Below, one piece after another: positions 42,677-51,677 of a DNA stretch of 64,000 bases (position 1 is the first letter of the stretch; each line of letters begins with the position of its first letter). Made by a program: the position numbers and the translations under genes. The stretch comes from Mariniphaga sp041684965 (GTDB lineage Bacteria; Bacteroidota; Bacteroidia; Bacteroidales; Prolixibacteraceae). The notes under the pieces were generated by a model, which was not told where the DNA came from, searched no databases, and saw nothing but the letters and a program-made list of their open reading frames with translations. The stretch spans positions 124,001 through 188,000 of the forward strand of contig JAWLGR010000002.1 of NCBI GenBank assembly GCA_041684965.1. Reading direction: 5' to 3'.

Positions 42677-45367
42677 TTATTCTTCTGTCAGGTCTTTTCT
42701 TACCGAAACGGTAGAATCTTCATTAAACCTGATTTTAAAGTTCAACTTTCTGAAAACAGAAATCATTGGTTTATTATCCCGTGTAGTTTCAGCAACCAGT
42801 GTTTTTATTTCCCTTATTTTTGCAATTTCCATGCAATAATGCGTAAGAATATAACCCAGTTCCTTCTTCTGCCAGGCATCGGTAATCAAGATTGCGTATT
42901 CCATAATTTCTACATCCGGATCGGCAATAAGGCGGCCAACCCCAATGATTTTTTTCTTTCCTTCCTCTTCAATCTCGGCTACAATGGCAATTTCCCGGTC
43001 ATAATCGATGAAGCAAAACTGAGTGGCCACTTCGTGCGAATCAAAATAAAAATCGTATCTGAACCTGTGATAAATAGATTCTTTTGAACAACTTGCCAGA
43101 AGTTCCAGCCACATAGGCTCATCTTCAGGTTTTATCGGTCGTAATGTAACAGGTGATCCATCTTTAAGCTGGGCTTCCCGGATAAGGCTTTCAGGATAGG
43201 GCCTCAATATAAGGTGTGAGTATTCTTTCACCGGATTATTCATCACCTTCTCATCAACTACAATTCGGGCATCCAGTGCAATAACATCTGTGGGTGTAAC
43301 TATCAGTGGGTTGATATCCAGTTCCTTGATTTCAGGGTAGTCTGCGGCAAGGTACGACATACGGATAAGGACTTCTACCAGTTTTTCGATGTTTTTGCGT
43401 GAAGCTCCTCTGTACCCTTCCAGCAGAGGGTATATCCTTAGAGATTCAAGCATCTGCTGTGCCAGGCTTTCGTTTAATGGCGGGAACTCAAGCCGCTTGT
43501 CCTTGAATAGCTCGGCGCTTGTACCTCCCATACCAACGAGCATGACAGTGCCAAAAGTCGGATCTTTTTTCGTACCCAATATAAGTTCCACGGCATCCTT
43601 AGTGTCAACCATACGCTGAACCGTAACTCCCTCAATTTTTGCATCAGGCCTTTTTTCGGCAGCGGTATTAACCATATTCTTGAAGGTAGCCCTTACCATC
43701 TCATCATCTTTGATGTTCAAAGCAACCCCTCCGACATCTGATTTATGGGTAATATCGGGTGAATAAATTTTTAACACTACCGGGTACCCTTTTTTCTTTG
43801 CTATTTCAACAGCTTCATCCTCATTATAAGCCGGAGTAGGATGAGTAGTGTCAATACCATAATCATTTACCAGCATTTTAGAGTCGTCTTCATTCAGGAT
43901 TTTTGCTTTTGGAAATACCTTTTCAAGGTACTTTTTCCGAAGTTCATGCCGGTCGTATTGAAAGGATACGGGCACTTCTTTTGGTGTTTCAAACAACATT
44001 TTCAGGTTCTGGGCATAATGTGATAATGTCATAAAAGCCCGTATAGCCTGCTCTGGGGTGGGATAGTTTGAGATGCCTGCTTTATTGAAAACCTGTATTC
44101 CCCCGTTCATGCTGGCACCTCCAAGCCACGCAGCCATAATAGTTTTTGAAGTTTTTGAAGCCATTTGAGCAATGGCCTCAGCGGTTTCAGTAGGAGCGGT
44201 CATTGCCTGGGGAGTAAGCAAAACCAGTACAGCATCTACCTCCTTGTCTTCAAGGACAATCTCAGTTGCCCGCGCAAACCGTTCCGGTGTGGCATCCCCA
44301 AGTACATCTACCGGGTTCCCGCGCGACCAGAAAGGGGGAAGGTATTCGTTAAGTTTATCCATTGTTTCATCGGAAAGCTTTACCAGCTTTCCACCCCATG
44401 AAATGAGTGAATCGGTTGCCATTACACCTGGTCCACCAGCATTTGTCACTATTACCAGCCGGTTTCCCTTGGGTATGCGTTTGCGGCCAACCAAATCGGT
44501 GAAATCAAATATATTTCCGAAATCATAAACACGTGCCAATCCGGCTCTGCGGAATACTGCATCATAAATTGAATCTTCCGATGCCAAAGCTCCTGTATGG
44601 GAGGCCGCTGCGGCGGCCGATTCAGGGAACCTGCCCGATTTGTATACAATTATTGGTTTTTCACGTGAAAATGCACGTGCTGCCGACATGAATGTTCGGG
44701 CATTGGAAAGTGATTCAACATAAAGAACAATCGATTTGGTGTTGGGGTCCTGGCCAAAATAGTCAATTAAATCACCGAAGTTTACATCCATTGAATTTCC
44801 AATGGACACGAAGTAGGAAAAACCAATATGCGATTCATAAGCCCAATCGAGTACCGATGTACATAATGCTCCCGATTGTGAGATGAAAGCCACATGACCT
44901 TTCTCAGGCATTCCGTTCGCAAAACTGACATTCATACTAAGACCCGGAACCAGGATACCCAGACAATTAGGCCCTATAACCCGCATATCAGGAAATTTTG
45001 TTTTCTGCGTCTTTACCTCCTCTTCCAGTTTTTTTCCTTCTTCGCCCGCTTCTTTAAACCCTGCTGACATAATGATGATTCCATGAATGCCAACTTCACC
45101 GCATTCCCGCACGAGTTGAGGGACAAATTTAGCTGCTGTCATTATTACTGCCAGGTCAGGGACTTTTGGCAGGCTTTTAACATCCGGATAACAGGGAATG
45201 CCAAAAACAGCTTCACGTTTTGGATTTACAGGGTAAACAACTCCGTTGTAACCCCCACCAACTAAATTTCGCAGGGTAATCCCACCTACACTGTTGGGAT
45301 TGTTGGAAACACCAATCAATGCAATTCGTTTTGGTTTAAAAATACTGTCTAATTTTTTAATGGCCAT
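42677..45367 (-). CDS. ADP-forming acyl-CoA synthetase fused to GNAT acetyltransferase
   Basis: An 896-residue fusion. Residues about 1-130 are the CoA-binding domain (GVSNNPNSVGGITLRNLVGG), 150-460 the succinyl-CoA-synthetase-like ligase region, and 480-710 an ATP-grasp domain (GYPVVLKIYSPDITHKSDVGG). Residues about 735-890 are a GNAT domain (LRPIKPEDEP, FRKLNFKIRF). Overall layout equals Pat/PatZ-type protein acetyltransferases. The phospho-carrier His257 in ASHTGALASED is present, unlike the E. coli PatZ pseudo-synthetase, so acyl-CoA + ADP + Pi chemistry should be retained. It may both make ATP from acetyl-CoA and acetylate proteins such as Acs. Flanking genes are the sirtuin and an OFA transporter. 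Confidence 0.92.
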   Translation of the reverse strand: MAIKKLDSIFKPKRIALIGVSNNPNSVGGITLRNLVGGGYNGVVYPVNPKREAVFGIPCYPDVKSLPKVPDLAVIMTAAKFVPQLVRECGEVGIHGIIIMSAGFKEAGEEGKKLEEEVKTQKTKFPDMRVIGPNCLGILVPGLSMNVSFANGMPEKGHVAFISQSGALCTSVLDWAYESHIGFSYFVSIGNSMDVNFGDLIDYFGQDPNTKSIVLYVESLSNARTFMSAARAFSREKPIIVYKSGRFPESAAAAASHTGALASEDSIYDAVFRRAGLARVYDFGNIFDFTDLVGRKRIPKGNRLVIVTNAGGPGVMATDSLISWGGKLVKLSDETMDKLNEYLPPFWSRGNPVDVLGDATPERFARATEIVLEDKEVDAVLVLLTPQAMTAPTETAEAIAQMASKTSKTIMAAWLGGASMNGGIQVFNKAGISNYPTPEQAIRAFMTLSHYAQNLKMLFETPKEVPVSFQYDRHELRKKYLEKVFPKAKILNEDDSKMLVNDYGIDTTHPTPAYNEDEAVEIAKKKGYPVVLKIYSPDITHKSDVGGVALNIKDDEMVRATFKNMVNTAAEKRPDAKIEGVTVQRMVDTKDAVELILGTKKDPTFGTVMLVGMGGTSAELFKDKRLEFPPLNESLAQQMLESLRIYPLLEGYRGASRKNIEKLVEVLIRMSYLAADYPEIKELDINPLIVTPTDVIALDARIVVDEKVMNNPVKEYSHLILRPYPESLIREAQLKDGSPVTLRPIKPEDEPMWLELLASCSKESIYHRFRYDFYFDSHEVATQFCFIDYDREIAIVAEIEEEGKKKIIGVGRLIADPDVEIMEYAILITDAWQKKELGYILTHYCMEIAKIREIKTLVAETTRDNKPMISVFRKLNFKIRFNEDSTVSVRKDLTEE

Positions 45368-45751
45368 TGTTATATTTTTTAAATTTTGACTCTTATTTCC
45401 AGATATTCAAAGATGTTGGATTTTGCCTATAAAAATCAGGAAAAAAAATCATCTTAGAAAATTTTTCAATTTATGGCATAATTTATCCTATTTGCGATGA
45501 ATGTATCTCTGATTCAATTACTTGTCCTTTTATCAGGAGGTTGATTTTGTGATTTTATGTTTAAAAACAATAAAATAAAAACCTGTTTAACAACATCATT
45601 TTGGATGATGAAGGTGAATAGCTTCCTGGTTTTTCCTAAATAGTTCCCTTTTTTCAACGGAATTCAATTAGGCAATTAAACATGCTTTCCGGAAAAAAAA
45701 TCCGGGAAGTACAGGTTGAAATGTTCAGTTTTATTTAGATGCAGGATGCAG
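45368..45751. other. Intergenic region between OFA transporter and synthetase fusion
   Basis: A 384-bp gap between two leftward genes. It contains the hairpin at 45,685-45,709; no gene and no exact -7 element were recognised. Confidence 0.5.
45685..45709 (-). terminator. Hairpin downstream of OFA transporter gene
   Basis: A 9-bp stem with one G-U pair (CTTTCCGGA / TCCGGGAAG) encloses a loop of seven A, 43 bp past the transporter stop. No U-run follows on the minus strand, so its termination strength is uncertain. Confidence 0.4.
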
Positions 45752-47074
45752 TTAATGACTTACACTGGGTTGTTTTTTTCTGGCTTCTTGTTTAAATTTA
45801 GGATTTTCTGCAGGTTTTATAGCCGGGACTACCAATGCTATTGTTAAAACCGCTATAAAGCAAAGTATTCCACAAATAGTAAAAGCCAATGGGAAATTGT
45901 TCAGGTCACCAAGTTTTCCACCCATTACCGGGCCGAAGATACCACCTGCAGCATATGCCAAAAAGACCCAGCCATAATTCTGTCCTACGTATTTTGTCCC
46001 GAAGGTATCAGCAGTTATTGTTGGGAACAGAGCAAAATTTCCCCCAAAATTAAAACCAATTAGGCTTGCAAAGAGATAAAGTGTTAAAACATTGCCTGCC
46101 ATCCATTGAAAGAGGATTACAAATAATCCCTGTGTAGCCATCATGATGATGATGGAACGTTTTCGGCCAATTTTGTCGCTTATTATTCCCCAGACAATCC
46201 GGCCCATGCCATTAAACAGGGCAAAGAAAACTGCCATTGCCATTGTAGCTGCTGCTCCGGCTGCTTCAATTGGCAATCCTGCAAGGGTCAGAGCTTCCTG
46301 GGGCCACAAACGCATCAATCCAATGCTCATTAGCCCGGCTGCTGCACTGAAGGTAAAGGTGAGTAAAATAAAGTAGTATTGTGGGGTCTGCAACATTTCA
46401 GTGCTGGTGAAATTAATGGTGCCGGCTGAATTTGTTTTTGTAGCTTCAGGTGGTTTCCATCCTTTGGGTATCCATCCTTCCGGTGGGAAAACCATCCAGA
46501 TGCTGCCTATAGAAACAATTACAAGATATGCGATACCGTACACAATAAAGGTTCCTGAAATGCCTATCCTGGCAAGCAGTTCTCCTCCACCAAGTGTTCC
46601 CAGCCTGTCTGCGAGCGCCATCCAAAGGGTTGCGCCGAAGCCAAACCCTGCAACCGCAAGCCCTGTTATCAAACCTTTCTTATCGGGAAACCATCTCATA
46701 CCTACAGCAATGGGTACAACATATCCTAACCCGATCCCGCTTCCACCCATCACACCTACAAATAACAATGTGGTGAGGAAATTTTCAGCGCCAATAACAC
46801 CTGAAAGAATGTATCCCAGTCCAAGCACAATTCCACCGGCAAATGCCAGCTTACGCGGACCCGTTTTGGGAAGCATACGTCCAGCCATTACCATTACAAT
46901 GGCAAAAACTGCCAGGCCTGTAGAGAAAACCAACTGAGTCTGTGTTTTTGTCCAACCTTCTTCAACCAGAATCCGGGTATATACCGACCAGGCATAAATT
47001 GCTCCTAATGCAAGCTGGATTAAAATAGCCCCAAGAATTACAAATCCACGGTTAAATGTTTTTTGGTCTTTCAT
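45752..47074 (-). CDS. OFA-family MFS transporter
   Basis: A 440-residue major-facilitator protein with about 12 membrane helices, of the oxalate/formate antiporter family. Family segments visible are LGAIYAWSVYTRIL in helix 1, GGSGIGLGYVVPIAVGMRWF, the DKKGLITGLAVAGFGFGA stretch and GRIVWGIISDKIGRKR between the halves. No oxalyl-CoA decarboxylase or formyl-CoA transferase genes are nearby. Because the gene lies between acs and the acyl-CoA synthetase fusion, a monocarboxylate such as acetate, propionate or formate is a more likely substrate than oxalate; this is inference. It is 68 bp downstream of acs, with a terminator-like hairpin between. Confidence 0.88.
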   Translation of the reverse strand: MKDQKTFNRGFVILGAILIQLALGAIYAWSVYTRILVEEGWTKTQTQLVFSTGLAVFAIVMVMAGRMLPKTGPRKLAFAGGIVLGLGYILSGVIGAENFLTTLLFVGVMGGSGIGLGYVVPIAVGMRWFPDKKGLITGLAVAGFGFGATLWMALADRLGTLGGGELLARIGISGTFIVYGIAYLVIVSIGSIWMVFPPEGWIPKGWKPPEATKTNSAGTINFTSTEMLQTPQYYFILLTFTFSAAAGLMSIGLMRLWPQEALTLAGLPIEAAGAAATMAMAVFFALFNGMGRIVWGIISDKIGRKRSIIIMMATQGLFVILFQWMAGNVLTLYLFASLIGFNFGGNFALFPTITADTFGTKYVGQNYGWVFLAYAAGGIFGPVMGGKLGDLNNFPLAFTICGILCFIAVLTIALVVPAIKPAENPKFKQEARKKQPSVSH

Positions 47075-47097
47075 TTTATTTATTTTTATTGGTTTAA

Positions 47098-47132
47098 AAA
47101 AAAGACATCCTCAGCCTGAAGATGTCTTTTTT
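47098..47132 (-). terminator. Intrinsic terminator of acs
   Basis: A 12-bp inverted repeat, AAAAAAGACATC / GATGTCTTTTTT, with an 11-nt loop lies just past the acs stop codon. It separates acs from the transporter gene, so any co-transcription would depend on read-through. Confidence 0.8.
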
Positions 47133-47142
47133 ATTGATTGAG

Positions 47143-49065
47143 TCAACGTTTAACTTCAACTTTTGCTCCGCTAATTATTTCTTCCACAACGCCTGGATCG
47201 AGTAGGGTAGAGGTGTCACCAAGATTGGTAGCATCGCCTTCTCCGATTTTACGTAGGATGCGACGCATGATTTTTCCCGACCGGGTTTTTGGTAAGCCGC
47301 TAACAATTTGGATTTTATCCGGTTTTGCAATTGGGCCGATAAACTTATTCACGGTATCCTTGATTTCTTTTTCGATGGTTGTCATTTCCACGTCAGACAA
47401 ATCTTCACAAATGACATAGGCATAGATGCCGGATCCTTTAATTTCATGTGGAAACCCAACCACGGCTGATTCCACTACTTTTGGATGCTGATTGATGGCA
47501 TCTTCCACTTCAGCAGTACCTATGCGGTGTCCCGATACATTGATAACATCATCGATCCGGCCGATAATCCGGTAATAACCCTCCTCATCGCGTTTGGCTC
47601 CATCACCTGTAAGATACAACCCCCTGTAGGCAGAGAAGTAGGTAGTAAAACAGCGGTGATGATCCCCATAGGTGGTACGAAGCATTCCCGGCCACGGAAA
47701 TTTGATGCAAAGAATTCCTTCCACACTGTTTCCAACAAGCTCCTTTCCCTCAGGATCGATAAGAATCGGCTGCACACCAGGCAGAGGAAGGGTTGCATGT
47801 GAAGGCTTGGTGGGTGTGATACCTGCGAGCGGTGAAATCATGATGCCACCGGTTTCAGTCTGCCACCATGTATCTACAATGGGGCAGCGCGATTTTCCAA
47901 CAGTGTCGTGATACCAGCGCCATGCTTCCTCGTTAATGGGTTCGCCAACAGTTCCCAGTACTTTTAATGAACTCAGATCATGATTCAGTACCCATTGATC
48001 TCCCTGTGCTATAAGTGCCCTGATTGCTGTAGGGGCTGTATAAAATTGATTTATTTTGTACTTATCCACAACATCCCAGAACCTTCCTGCATCCGGCCAG
48101 GTAGGTACTCCTTCAAACATGATCGAAGTGGCACCTGCCAGCAACGGACCGTAAATGATGTAAGAGTGCCCCGTCACCCAACCAATATCGGCTGTGCACC
48201 AGTATATATCGCCGTCATTGTATTGGAAAACATTCTTGAATGTGTATTCAGAATAAATCATATAACCTGCTGTTGTATGAACCACACCTTTTGGCTTACC
48301 GGTGGAACCGGATGTGTAAAGAATAAAAAGCAGATCTTCTGCATCCATAACTTCTGCTTCGTTTTCAGCATCCACTTCATCAACAATATCATGCCACCAT
48401 ACATCCCGACCCTGTTCCCAATGAACTTTCTCTTCTGTTCTTTTTAAAATGACTGCTAACTCAATAGTTGGGCATTTTTCAATCGCTTCATCTGCAATAT
48501 TTTTTAAGTGAATAGATTTTGCTCCTCTAAAACCACCATCGGATGTAATCAGAATTTTGGCTTCCGCATCTATTATGCGATCTGCAAGTGCTGATGCAGA
48601 AAAACCTGCAAAAACTATAGAATGAATGGCTCCAATTCTTGCACAGGCAAGCATGGCAACTGCCAGCTCAGGTACCATAGGCAGATATATTGCTACACGA
48701 TCTCCTTTTTTTACACCCAGTTTTTTCAGAGCGTTTGCAAATCTTTTTACTTGTTCAAAAAGTTCCCCATAAGTCAATTTTATTTCCTGTTCCTTTGGAT
48801 CATTCGGCTCCCATATTAAAGCAACCTGATCTCTCCTGCTGGAAAGATTTCTTTCAAAAATGTTTTCAGTAATGTTCAACTTGCCATTTACAAACCATTT
48901 TACATCGGGCGCTCCTTCTCCCTCAAACCTCCAGTCGAGGACCTTGTCCCATTTCTTATGCCATTTATAACCTTCAGCAATTTCTCCCCAAAAACCTTCA
49001 GGGTTGGTAACACTTTCCTGATACTTCTCAAAGTATTCGGAAAGATTAGTGATTTTGTTTACCAT
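47143..49065 (-). CDS. acs: Acetyl-CoA synthetase (AMP-forming)
   Basis: Activates acetate to acetyl-CoA through acetyl-AMP. The 640-residue length is standard. Motifs: the ANL-family P-loop LYTSGSTGKPKGVVH, the DTWWQTETG acetate/AMP motif, the YLTGDGAKRDEEGYY hinge region, and the C-terminal catalytic loop KTRSGKIMRR. Lys598 in that loop corresponds to the lysine that Pat-type acetyltransferases modify and CobB deacetylates in other bacteria. Both types of enzyme are encoded just downstream. The gene is divergent from ackA across a 384-bp gap. Confidence 0.97.
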   Translation of the reverse strand: MVNKITNLSEYFEKYQESVTNPEGFWGEIAEGYKWHKKWDKVLDWRFEGEGAPDVKWFVNGKLNITENIFERNLSSRRDQVALIWEPNDPKEQEIKLTYGELFEQVKRFANALKKLGVKKGDRVAIYLPMVPELAVAMLACARIGAIHSIVFAGFSASALADRIIDAEAKILITSDGGFRGAKSIHLKNIADEAIEKCPTIELAVILKRTEEKVHWEQGRDVWWHDIVDEVDAENEAEVMDAEDLLFILYTSGSTGKPKGVVHTTAGYMIYSEYTFKNVFQYNDGDIYWCTADIGWVTGHSYIIYGPLLAGATSIMFEGVPTWPDAGRFWDVVDKYKINQFYTAPTAIRALIAQGDQWVLNHDLSSLKVLGTVGEPINEEAWRWYHDTVGKSRCPIVDTWWQTETGGIMISPLAGITPTKPSHATLPLPGVQPILIDPEGKELVGNSVEGILCIKFPWPGMLRTTYGDHHRCFTTYFSAYRGLYLTGDGAKRDEEGYYRIIGRIDDVINVSGHRIGTAEVEDAINQHPKVVESAVVGFPHEIKGSGIYAYVICEDLSDVEMTTIEKEIKDTVNKFIGPIAKPDKIQIVSGLPKTRSGKIMRRILRKIGEGDATNLGDTSTLLDPGVVEEIISGAKVEVKR

Positions 49066-49449
49066 AACTCAGAATTTAAATAATTTGAATGAATAAAATT
49101 TAGAATCTCTCGTTGATCAGGCACAGCATTTAAATTTAAACACTCCCGATGATCTTTTTTTTCCGGTGGAAAATCTATCAAATTGGCTCGTATTTATTAT
49201 TGCTCCGCATGAATATCCGAAGTTAAATTTGAGAGAAATATATGGTACATGGGTTCTTTGCACGTTTTTTCTATTGAATTTTTAAAGATACCATATTTCT
49301 AATGGCAGATAATATACATAAAAAAAATGTTTTGTAAAAAAGAAATCTGAATATTCTGCATTCGGAGGGTTTCGGTTGTGAATTTTTGAAATATAAATTG
49401 TCTTTACGTAAGGTTTTAGTATATTATAGACAAATAAACCATACATCTT
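49066..49449. other. Divergent control region acs / ackA
   Basis: A 384-bp AT-rich gap that must hold promoters for acs and for the ackA side. No exact TAnnTTTG match or strong palindrome was found on either strand. Confidence 0.5.
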
Positions 49450-50661
49450 ATGAATATATTGGTTGTAAACAGCGGAAGTTCCTCAATAAAATTTCAGCTG
49501 TTTGAAATGCCATGTGAGAAACTGCTGATGAAAAGCAAAGCAGTAAAAAATGAACTGGGGAAAGCAGATTTTAATTTTATTACAAGAGAAAGGGATATCT
49601 CATTTCCGGTAAAGGAATTTTCATTTCGAATTATTTTCGAGAAATTGTTAGAAGAACTGATACGGCCTGAATCACAATGTCTTTCTTCTAACGATGAGAT
49701 AGATATTATTGGGCACCGGTTAATTCACGGAGGAGAGCAAGGAACTGATTGCGTAATAATTACAGAAGAACTGATTGCATATATGGAATCCTGCATATCA
49801 CTTGCTCCTTTGCATTATCCGGCAAACCTTGAAGGAATTAGGACCATCCGGCAAATGATGCCTCGGAAAATACAGGCTGGTGTATTTGATACCGCTTTTC
49901 ACAGCACTTTGCCACCAAAGGCTTTTCTTTATGGTATTTCACCGGAATGGTATCGTAAGCATCATATCAGAAGATATGGATTTCACGGTACTTCTCATAA
50001 ATATGCTTCCGCAAGGGCTTGTCAACTGGCAGGAATTGATTTTGGGAATTGTAAGATTGTATCCTGCCACCTGGGAAACGGTGCATCAGCAGCAGCAGTT
50101 AAAAATGGGAAATCAATTGATACGTCAATGGGATTCACACCGGTAGAAGGATTGGTCATGGGTAGCCGTTGCGGCGATATTGACGCAGAGGTGCTTCTTC
50201 ATATAATGGAAAACCATCACTATTCCACATCCCGAATCCGGCAATTGATAAATAGGGAGGCAGGATTATTAGGTTTATCAGGTGTTTCCTCTGATTACCG
50301 GGAAGTAGAAAAAGCTGCAGAAAAAGGAAATGCTTCGGCCCGGTTAGCGCTTGATGTCTACCATTACCGAGTAAAAAAATACATCGGTGCTTATGCTGCT
50401 ACCCTGGAGGGAATTGATATCCTGGTTTTTACAGGAGGAGTAGGCGAAAACAGCAGCAATGCAAGGACTGAAATTTGTAAGGGGCTGCAGTTTTTAGGTA
50501 TAGATCTGGATATAGAGAAAAATGAAAAGCCGGATGATGATGAAGCAATGATAAGCAGCCAGGATTCTAAAGTAGCAGTTGCGGTTATAGCTGCAAACGA
50601 AGAACTGGAGATTGCCCGTAAAGTTGCAGAACTGGCCGCTTCCCACATTGGAAAGGGTTAA
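49450..50661 (+). CDS. ackA: Acetate kinase
   Basis: Interconverts acetyl phosphate + ADP and acetate + ATP. The 403-residue ASKHA-fold protein has NSGSSSIKFQLF at the N-terminus, HRLIHGGEQ, AVFDTAFHST-like GVFDTAFHSTLPP, RYGFHGTSHKYASARA, CHLGNGASAAAV, DTSMGFTPVEGLVMGSRCGD and VFTGGVGENSSNAR. It is followed by ptb and buk on the same strand after about 100 bp, giving a kinase-phosphotransacylase-kinase arrangement. No separate phosphotransacetylase gene is in the window. Confidence 0.96.
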   Translation: MNILVVNSGSSSIKFQLFEMPCEKLLMKSKAVKNELGKADFNFITRERDISFPVKEFSFRIIFEKLLEELIRPESQCLSSNDEIDIIGHRLIHGGEQGTDCVIITEELIAYMESCISLAPLHYPANLEGIRTIRQMMPRKIQAGVFDTAFHSTLPPKAFLYGISPEWYRKHHIRRYGFHGTSHKYASARACQLAGIDFGNCKIVSCHLGNGASAAAVKNGKSIDTSMGFTPVEGLVMGSRCGDIDAEVLLHIMENHHYSTSRIRQLINREAGLLGLSGVSSDYREVEKAAEKGNASARLALDVYHYRVKKYIGAYAATLEGIDILVFTGGVGENSSNARTEICKGLQFLGIDLDIEKNEKPDDDEAMISSQDSKVAVAVIAANEELEIARKVAELAASHIGKG

Positions 50662-50762
50662 AAAAATGAATTGCGGATTTATATGGTGAAAACATTTATT
50701 TAAATGAGAAATGTTACTAAATTCCAGCTGTGATTGTCCTATTTTCGTAGAAAATTAAATCC

Positions 50763-51665
50763 ATGGAAATATCGAGCTTTAATAATTTACTGGAAGCAGT
50801 GAAAAAACAGCCAAAAAAAAGGCTGGTTACTGTAAACGGTGTGGATGCCAACACACTGGAGGCCCTGAATGAAGCTGTGGAGCTGGGACTTGTCACAGCA
50901 ATACTTACCGGTGATAAAGGAAAAATTGAACAAACTTGCTCCGAATTAAAAATCAATATCGGAAATTACGAAATCATACACACAAACACGGAACGGGAAG
51001 CAGCTGAAATGGCGGTGGAATTAATTAATAAAGGCACTGCTGATTTAATTATGAAAGGGATGGTATCAACAGACAAATTCATGAAAGTGTTGCTGAAAAA
51101 AGAATATGGGCTGGTTCCTTCCAGAAGTATATTAAGCCATATTGCCATGATGGAAAGTGCCAATTATCATAAACTTCTATTGTTTTCCGATGCAGGGGTA
51201 ATACCTTATCCCGATTTGAAACAGAAGATTATTATAACTGAATTGCTGATAAAAGCGGCTCAAAAACTCGGGATAGAATTACCAAAAGTTGCAGTTATAG
51301 CACCTACTGAACAAATAATAATATCTATCCAGTCGTGTATGGATGGGGCTACCATTGCAAAAATGTCTGAACATGGCCAGATTGAAGGTGGGTTTGTTGA
51401 CGGCCCAATGGCACTCGATGTTGCAATTAATCAGGAATCGGCTGCAATTAAAGGTTTTACTTCCCCTGTGGCTGGCAATGCCGATTGCCTCCTGTTTCCC
51501 AATATTGATGCTGCAAATGTTTTTTATAAGACCAATTCAAAACTATGTAAGGCACAAATGGCAGGAATCATTGTTGGTGCCAGAGTTCCCGCCATTGTTT
51601 CCTCACGCGGAGATAGCGAAAAAACTAAATTAAACTCCATTGCATTGGCTTCGCTTATCAGCTAA
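50763..51665 (+). CDS. ptb: Phosphate acyltransferase (phosphotransbutyrylase type)
   Basis: A 300-residue enzyme of the phosphate acetyl/butyryltransferase family, exchanging CoA for phosphate on short acyl-CoAs. Features are the N-terminal RLVTVNGVDANTLEAL, KGMVSTDKFMKVLL, LFSDAGVIPYPDLKQK, the EGGFVDGPMALDVAI block and LLFPNIDAANVFYK. It is shorter than full Pta and matches Ptb length. The butyrate kinase gene follows 12 bp later, so they surely form an operon. Chain-length preference (butyryl, isobutyryl or acetyl) cannot be read from the sequence. Confidence 0.9.
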   Translation: MEISSFNNLLEAVKKQPKKRLVTVNGVDANTLEALNEAVELGLVTAILTGDKGKIEQTCSELKINIGNYEIIHTNTEREAAEMAVELINKGTADLIMKGMVSTDKFMKVLLKKEYGLVPSRSILSHIAMMESANYHKLLLFSDAGVIPYPDLKQKIIITELLIKAAQKLGIELPKVAVIAPTEQIIISIQSCMDGATIAKMSEHGQIEGGFVDGPMALDVAINQESAAIKGFTSPVAGNADCLLFPNIDAANVFYKTNSKLCKAQMAGIIVGARVPAIVSSRGDSEKTKLNSIALASLIS

Positions 51666-51677
51666 TCTAATTGAATC

